Source: Bacteroidales bacterium (GTDB lineage Bacteria > Bacteroidota > Bacteroidia > Bacteroidales > UBA4417). From it: a stretch of 47,805 bases of DNA. The notes below the pieces were generated by a model. That model searched no databases. It saw nothing but the letters and a program-made list of their open reading frames with translations, and was not told the DNA's origin. Every line of letters begins with the position of its first letter. Position 1 is the stretch's first letter. Position numbers and translations under genes: made by a program. The stretch spans positions 1-47,805 of the forward strand of contig JADJGZ010000061.1 in NCBI GenBank assembly GCA_016707785.1, in the 5' to 3' direction. Positions 43,343 to 47,805 of this stretch are shown here, piece by piece.

Positions 43343-44812
43343 ATGAAAAAATCATCCATAAATAAATTCTCCACACCCATGGTTTCAAGAAGAAAGTTTA
43401 TTACAAACACCTCCGCCGGGATTGCTGGCTTAGCTGTATCAAATCATATCTTCGGTTCTGTTTTTCAACCCTTTGGTGAATTTACCAGTAACCGTCCGAT
43501 GGTTGGAAAAAGAAATTTTGAAAGTAAGGCAGTAGATGCCATGATTGCCGAAGTAAAGGCAGCCATCAGCGATCCTGAACTGGCCTGGCTGTTTGAGAAT
43601 TGCTTTCCCAACACCCTCGACACCACAGTGATTCCGGCCAACATACGCGGAAAGGCAGATACATTTGTCATTACAGGTGATATCCGGGCTATGTGGCTCA
43701 GGGATTCCACTGCACAGGTATGGCCTTACCTGCCCCTGCTTAACAAGGAACCTGAATTGAAAAGGCTTATTTCAGGGGTAGTAAACAGGCAGGTGCTATG
43801 CATAAAACTGGATCCTTACGCCAATGCCTTCATGTATGGTGAAGAGATCAGCCAGTGGAAGACCGACCTGACTGATATGAAACCAGGATTGCATGAGCGG
43901 AAGTGGGAAATCGACTCTCTCTGCTATCCGATCCGACTTGCACATGGTTACTGGAAAGAAACTGGTGACACTTCTATTTTCGATGATGAATGGCAGGCAG
44001 CCATGGAACTGGTGTATGCCACTTTTATTCAGCAACAACGCAAAGAAAACCGCGGCCCATATACCTTTAAGAGGGAAACAGCATGGCAGTCCGACACCGT
44101 TGCAGGGAACGGATATGGCAATCCAATCAACCCGGTAGGACTGATCTGTTCAACTTTCCGCCCCTCCGACGATGCCACAATTTTCCCTTTCCTGGTACCA
44201 TCGAATTTCTTTGCCGTCCAATCATTGCGACAACTAGCCGATATTCAGCAGGAAGTAAGAGGCAATGCCGCTTTTGCCCTGAAATTAAGAGCCCTTGCCA
44301 ATGAGGTTGAAAATGCATTGATGAAATATGCTGTTGCCAGTCACCTTGATTATGGCAAAATCATTGCTTATGAGGTGGATGGATTTGGAAACAAATTATT
44401 CATGGATGATGCCAATGTCCCGAGCCTGCTGTCGTTGCCCTACCTGGGCTGCATGGAACCCGGTAGCGAATTATATTCAAATACAAGAAGGTTCCTGCTC
44501 AGTAAGGATAATCCATGGTATTTTAGCGGCAAAGCAGCCAAAGGAATTGGCAGTCCGCATACGCTTATCGATAAAATTTGGCCTATCGCCCTAACCATGC
44601 AAGCCCTTACCAGCACGCAACCCGATGAAATCAAGGAATGTATTGTAACATTGAAAAACACGCATGCCGGAAAAGGATTTATGCATGAATCTTTCAACAA
44701 GGACAACCCATCCGACTATACCAGGAATTGGTTTGCGTGGGCTAACACCCTTTTTGGAGAGCTGATTATCAAGGTTTACAAAGAACATCCGCAGATACTT
44801 AAGAATATCTAG
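43343..44812 (+). CDS. GH125 exo-alpha-1,6-mannosidase
   Basis: A 489-residue member of the metal-independent alpha-mannosidase family GH125 (formerly DUF1237). Family blocks are 'TFVITGDIRAMWLRDSTAQVWPYLPL', 'GYGNPINPVGLICSTFRPSDDAT', 'DGFGNKLFMDDANVPSLLSLPYLG' and 'RNWFAWANTLFGELI'. The N-terminus carries SRRKFI (15-20) and a hydrophobic segment like a Tat signal, so it may be exported folded. It trims alpha-1,6-linked mannose from N-glycan or yeast-mannan structures. It stands alone with its own promoter, upstream of the galactosidase gene. Confidence 0.95.
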   Translation: MKKSSINKFSTPMVSRRKFITNTSAGIAGLAVSNHIFGSVFQPFGEFTSNRPMVGKRNFESKAVDAMIAEVKAAISDPELAWLFENCFPNTLDTTVIPANIRGKADTFVITGDIRAMWLRDSTAQVWPYLPLLNKEPELKRLISGVVNRQVLCIKLDPYANAFMYGEEISQWKTDLTDMKPGLHERKWEIDSLCYPIRLAHGYWKETGDTSIFDDEWQAAMELVYATFIQQQRKENRGPYTFKRETAWQSDTVAGNGYGNPINPVGLICSTFRPSDDATIFPFLVPSNFFAVQSLRQLADIQQEVRGNAAFALKLRALANEVENALMKYAVASHLDYGKIIAYEVDGFGNKLFMDDANVPSLLSLPYLGCMEPGSELYSNTRRFLLSKDNPWYFSGKAAKGIGSPHTLIDKIWPIALTMQALTSTQPDEIKECIVTLKNTHAGKGFMHESFNKDNPSDYTRNWFAWANTLFGELIIKVYKEHPQILKNI

Positions 44813-44859
44813 AAACTGTTTAAAATCATTAAAATGTAGTGCAAAAAGAATCCAGAATT

Positions 44860-44880
44860 CAGGAGTCAGGAGTCAGAATA
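44860..44880. repeat. Short CAGGAGT heptamer repeat
   Basis: Two CAGGAGT units and one CAGAATA variant in tandem between the GH125 and GH27 genes: the same 7-base period as the larger arrays, with a different word. Confidence 0.6.
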
Positions 44881-44950
44881 GAAAAAATGGAACCTGTCTT
44901 GTCCTGAAATAGGTTTACAAAAAAAGGAGTAATCTTTTCAATTCACAGTC

Positions 44951-46912
44951 ATGAGAATATTTTCGCTTTTACTGGCCCTGCTTATGATGGCAGGATACGA
45001 ATCTGTTTCTGCCCAGAATGCAGATACCGTCTGGCTTTCATCGCTCGATTTGTCAAAAGCCTCTACTGGCTGGGGACAACTTGGAAAAGATGTTTCCTGC
45101 ATGGGAAACCCCTTACGCCTGAACGGTGTTGAATACCAAAAGGGATTTGGCACTCATGCCAACAGTATGTTATATATCAGGCTGAATGGAGGTTCCAAAC
45201 GTTTCAGTGCCATAGTTGGGGTTGATGATGAAGAAAAACTGACAACCGGGTCTGTAGTTTTCAGTATTTATGGTGCCGGGGCTATGCTCTGGAAAAGCCA
45301 GGTTCTGACTTCCGGAGGGATTTCTGAGAAATTTGACATAAACGTTACCGGCATCGATACTCTGATCCTTATTGCAGAAGGTGCCGGTGACGGTATCAAT
45401 TATGACCATGCCGACTGGGCACAGGCATATTTCCTTGTTACAGGTACCATGCCCGAAACTGTGAACCGCATGAAGGAAGAAGCAATCATTTTAACCCCAA
45501 AACCCTCACCCAAACCCAGGATTAACGGGCCAAAGATCTATGGGGTAAGGCCAGGGCACGATTTTCTTTACCGAATCCCTGCTACCGGAAAAAAGCCTAT
45601 ATCTTATGCAGTAACAGGCTTGCCGGATGGATTAACCGTTGATAAAGCAAGCGGAATTATCACCGGAAAAGTGAAAACAACGGGTAAGTATGAAACGACC
45701 CTTGTTGCTAAAAATGAACTGGGTGCCGACAAAAGGAAATTCACCATTGTAGTGGGCGATCAGATAGCCCTCACTCCTCCCCTTGGATGGAACAGCTGGA
45801 ATTGCTTTGCCTGTGCCATTGATCAGGATAAAGTGAAAGCAGCGGCTGATGCTATGATCCAATCAGGCCTTGCCGATTATGGCTGGAGTTATATCAATAT
45901 CGATGATTGCTGGATGGTGAAACCTGATAGCGACGATCCCATTGTAGGCGGGAAAACCAGGGATGAACAGGGAAATTATGCTACCAATAAAAAATTCCCG
46001 GATATAAAGGGATTAACTGATTATGTTCATTCTCAGGGGTTAAAAGTCGGTATCTATTCTGGCCCGGGGCCCAAAACCTGTGCCGGCTATGAAGCCTGTT
46101 ACCTCCACGAGGAGGCTGATGCCCTTCAGTTTGCAAGGTGGGGATTCGATTACCTGAAATACGACTGGTGCGATTATGAAAGAATTGCCAAGGACCATAG
46201 CCTTGCTGAACTCAAGAAACCCTATACTGTTATGCGTAATGCACTGGACAAGGCCGACAGGGATATTGTGTACAGTTTATGCCAGTATGGAATGGGAGAT
46301 GTATGGGAATGGGGTGAAGAAGTGGGTGGCAACTGCTGGAGGACAACCGGTGATATTACCGATGACTGGTCGAGTATGGAAAGTATTGGCTTCGGACAGG
46401 CAGGGAAAGAGAAATATGCTGGACCTGGCCACTGGAATGATCCTGATATGCTGGTAGTTGGGATGGTAGGCTGGGGGCCCAGTCTTCATCCAACGCGACT
46501 TTCACCCAACGAACAATACACCCATATCTCATTATGGTCGTTGCTGGCCTCTCCCCTGCTTATTGGCTGTGATATGACCCAGATGGATGATTTTACTTTA
46601 AACTTGCTTACCAACAGTGAAGTATTGGACATCAACCAGGATCCCCTGGGCCGGCAGGCCAGCCGGGTACTGCAGCTCAATAACCTTGAAATATGGAAAA
46701 AGGAGCTGGAAGATGGTTCGGTTGCAGTAGGTTTATTTAACCGTGGACTATTCAATGAGAAAATCGTGATGAAATGGAGTGATCTCGGTTTAGAAGGAAA
46801 ACAAATGCTGAGAGATGTCTGGAAACAGGAAAACATTGGTGTTTTTGATCAGCGGTTTGAAACCAGTCTGCCCTCTCATGGAGTTCTTTTATTGAAGGTG
46901 AGCAGGAAGTAG
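44951..46912 (+). CDS. GH27 alpha-galactosidase with NPCBM and Ig-like domains
   Basis: A 653-residue exported protein with signal peptide (to SVSAQ, residue 22). A NPCBM carbohydrate-binding domain (about 25-165, 'GFGTHANSMLYIRLNG') and a putative Ig/cadherin-like domain (195-270) precede a GH27 TIM barrel (from 'LTPPLGWNSWNCF', 275). The barrel contains the nucleophile Asp405 in YLKYDWC and the acid/base Asp in WRTTGDI. A C-terminal beta domain ends 'GVLLLKVSRK'. It removes terminal alpha-galactose (or alpha-N-acetylgalactosamine) in the periplasm. No T9SS tail. It follows GH125 by about 140 bases. Confidence 0.95.
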   Translation: MRIFSLLLALLMMAGYESVSAQNADTVWLSSLDLSKASTGWGQLGKDVSCMGNPLRLNGVEYQKGFGTHANSMLYIRLNGGSKRFSAIVGVDDEEKLTTGSVVFSIYGAGAMLWKSQVLTSGGISEKFDINVTGIDTLILIAEGAGDGINYDHADWAQAYFLVTGTMPETVNRMKEEAIILTPKPSPKPRINGPKIYGVRPGHDFLYRIPATGKKPISYAVTGLPDGLTVDKASGIITGKVKTTGKYETTLVAKNELGADKRKFTIVVGDQIALTPPLGWNSWNCFACAIDQDKVKAAADAMIQSGLADYGWSYINIDDCWMVKPDSDDPIVGGKTRDEQGNYATNKKFPDIKGLTDYVHSQGLKVGIYSGPGPKTCAGYEACYLHEEADALQFARWGFDYLKYDWCDYERIAKDHSLAELKKPYTVMRNALDKADRDIVYSLCQYGMGDVWEWGEEVGGNCWRTTGDITDDWSSMESIGFGQAGKEKYAGPGHWNDPDMLVVGMVGWGPSLHPTRLSPNEQYTHISLWSLLASPLLIGCDMTQMDDFTLNLLTNSEVLDINQDPLGRQASRVLQLNNLEIWKKELEDGSVAVGLFNRGLFNEKIVMKWSDLGLEGKQMLRDVWKQENIGVFDQRFETSLPSHGVLLLKVSRK

Positions 46913-46994
46913 GGGTGGCTCAATTCAGATTCTGGATTACCAATAACCAATTAGGAATTGGCGACTAAAACGAGTTGTAATAAAAAAAAATTAA

Positions 46995-47027
46995 AACCGC
47001 AAAGACGCGAAGGAAGCGCTAAGACGC
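46995..47027. repeat. Dispersed GCAAAGACGC-type intergenic repeat, copy 2
   Basis: Differs from the copy at 36269-36301 at three of 33 positions. It lies between the GH27 gene and the convergent PIN gene. Confidence 0.75.
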
Positions 47028-47040
47028 TATTGATAAGGCC

Positions 47041-47457
47041 CTAATTGAACATCTTCAGGAATTGCTCAGCCGTCATCACCGGCAATTTGGATTTGGCAAA
47101 ATCTTTCAGGTTCCGGCTTACAATCATCTCAATATCATTTTCAAGTGCTGAAAAATATTGAATGGCATCCTCAAAATCTTCAAAATCATCATCATTCAGT
47201 GACAATTCCAGTACTTTATCTGTAAGGTCCAATACATGTACCATCACCTTTAATTTTCTCAATACCAGTTTCGCCTGGTCCGGCTTTAACTGCCTGGATA
47301 AGATAAAGTGAGTGTTGGCAAAAGATAGCGCCGATGTATATAATTCAACCGATTTTTTATCTGCAAGAGAGAAAAGACTTGCTGCTTCATTGTACCATGG
47401 TTCTCTTTTTGCGAGCAGGTCAATAATAATATTGGTATCGAGCAGGAGTCGCTTCAT
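47041..47457 (-). CDS. PIN-domain (VapC-like) RNase toxin
   Basis: A 138-residue PIN nuclease. The metal-binding acidic set opens with Asp7 in LLLDTNIIIDLL, and an acidic cluster 'DDDFEDFEDAIQY' supplies the central Asp/Glu. It is expected to cleave tRNA or other structured RNA and to be neutralised by the antitoxin encoded just upstream, with which it overlaps by four bases. The domain spans the full protein, at family length. Confidence 0.9.
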   Translation of the reverse strand: MKRLLLDTNIIIDLLAKREPWYNEAASLFSLADKKSVELYTSALSFANTHFILSRQLKPDQAKLVLRKLKVMVHVLDLTDKVLELSLNDDDFEDFEDAIQYFSALENDIEMIVSRNLKDFAKSKLPVMTAEQFLKMFN

Positions 47458-47699
47458 TTGTATTTTTCATTTAGAAAAGCAGAATACCCTTCCTTGTAAT
47501 CCAGATCATTTGTATTTTGAATAACCCCGCTCAAACTCTCTACCAAAGGTGTTATTTCTGGCAAACCCTTCTTTGAGACTGTTATGGATTGAAAGTAGGT
47601 TTCTACCATCCTGGAAAGGCTGATATTATGACTAAGTGCATATTCTTTAGCCTTTTCAATCACTGTTTTATTAAGTCTTAATGTTAGTTTCGTTTCCAT
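47454..47699 (-). CDS. DUF6364 ribbon-helix-helix antitoxin
   Basis: An 81-residue protein. Its N-terminal 'METKLTLRLNKTVIEKAKEYALSHNISLSRMVETYF' is a ribbon-helix-helix DNA-binding domain of the DUF6364 family commonly paired with PIN toxins. The C-terminal 'DLDYKEGYSAFLNEKYK' would wrap the toxin. The overlap ATGA with the toxin gene suggests coupling. It probably represses its own promoter. Confidence 0.88.
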   Translation of the reverse strand: METKLTLRLNKTVIEKAKEYALSHNISLSRMVETYFQSITVSKKGLPEITPLVESLSGVIQNTNDLDYKEGYSAFLNEKYK

Positions 47700-47711
47700 A
47701 CAGTATCATTT

Positions 47712-47738
47712 ACGTACAAAAATAATACATTTATACGT
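47712..47738 (-). promoter_or_regulatory. Promoter and candidate operator of the toxin-antitoxin operon
   Basis: A minus-strand -7 box TATTTTTG (47717-47724) ends 17 bases before the antitoxin ATG. It lies between the inverted pair ACGTA (47712-47716) and TACGT (47734-47738), a plausible binding site for the ribbon-helix-helix antitoxin. Autorepression is inference. Confidence 0.5.
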
Positions 47739-47805
47739 CAAACCCAAATTCTTTCGTCTTTTATGATTAACCTCACAAGTTTTATTCACCGAATTCATCT
47801 CACCA

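Overview
The window comes from a Bacteroidota chromosome, most likely an uncultured Bacteroidales- or Marinilabiliales-like bacterium. The evidence is several secreted proteins with type IX secretion (T9SS) C-terminal sorting domains, the Bacteroidota-specific -7 promoter box TAnnTTTG in front of several genes, and the Bacteroidota gene order rpmG - DUF4295 - ftsY - rimO. A surface cobalamin receptor with a BtuG-like propeller lipoprotein and a moderate-to-low GC content also fit. No phage and no intact insertion sequence was recognised.

Layout. (1) 1-2530: 5' part of a large secreted beta-helix/Ig-like surface protein, followed by about 0.9 kb of AT-rich non-coding DNA. (2) 3.4-6.0 kb: a frameshifted S33-type alpha/beta hydrolase and an AAA+/DUF4143 ATPase preceded by a decayed copy of its own 3' end. 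(3) 6.3-10.6 kb: tRNA-Arg(ACG), a PAS protein, arfB, and a vitamin B12 uptake operon on the minus strand (cobalamin riboswitch, TonB receptor, propeller lipoprotein). (4) 10.7-16.1 kb: hotdog thioesterase, MORN-like secreted protein, rimO, ftsY, DUF4295 protein and rpmG, flanked and interrupted by two arrays of heptanucleotide repeats. (5) 16.4-27.0 kb: xerD, SDR, class-III aminotransferase, GH29 fucosidase, deiminase-like T9SS protein, aat, guanine deaminase, a PflX-type radical SAM protein and a secreted unknown. (6) 27.1-34.4 kb: a four-gene operon with two (alpha/alpha)6 glycosidases and an ABC-2 transporter. (7) 34.6-43.2 kb: beta-helix T9SS protein, interrupted PagL-like deacylase, methyltransferase, two tandem DUF1772-like membrane proteins, and an interrupted CotH/lamin-tail T9SS protein. 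(8) 43.3-47.8 kb: GH125 mannosidase, GH27 galactosidase, and a DUF6364/PIN toxin-antitoxin pair.

How the genes work together. The lifestyle suggested is complex-glycan scavenging at the cell surface: exported GH29, GH27, GH125 and two six-hairpin glycosidases, without a SusC/SusD pair in view. B12 is acquired through a riboswitch-controlled BtuB/BtuG system. The most unusual features are (a) 7-bp-period repeat arrays of related families, one abutting the ftsY start codon, and (b) an excess of single-lesion genes: two clear -1 frameshifts, one probable +1 frameshift and two in-frame TGA codons, mostly in envelope or secreted genes. The second point could be real gene decay or consensus error in the assembly. 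I found no clearly new defence or mobile system.
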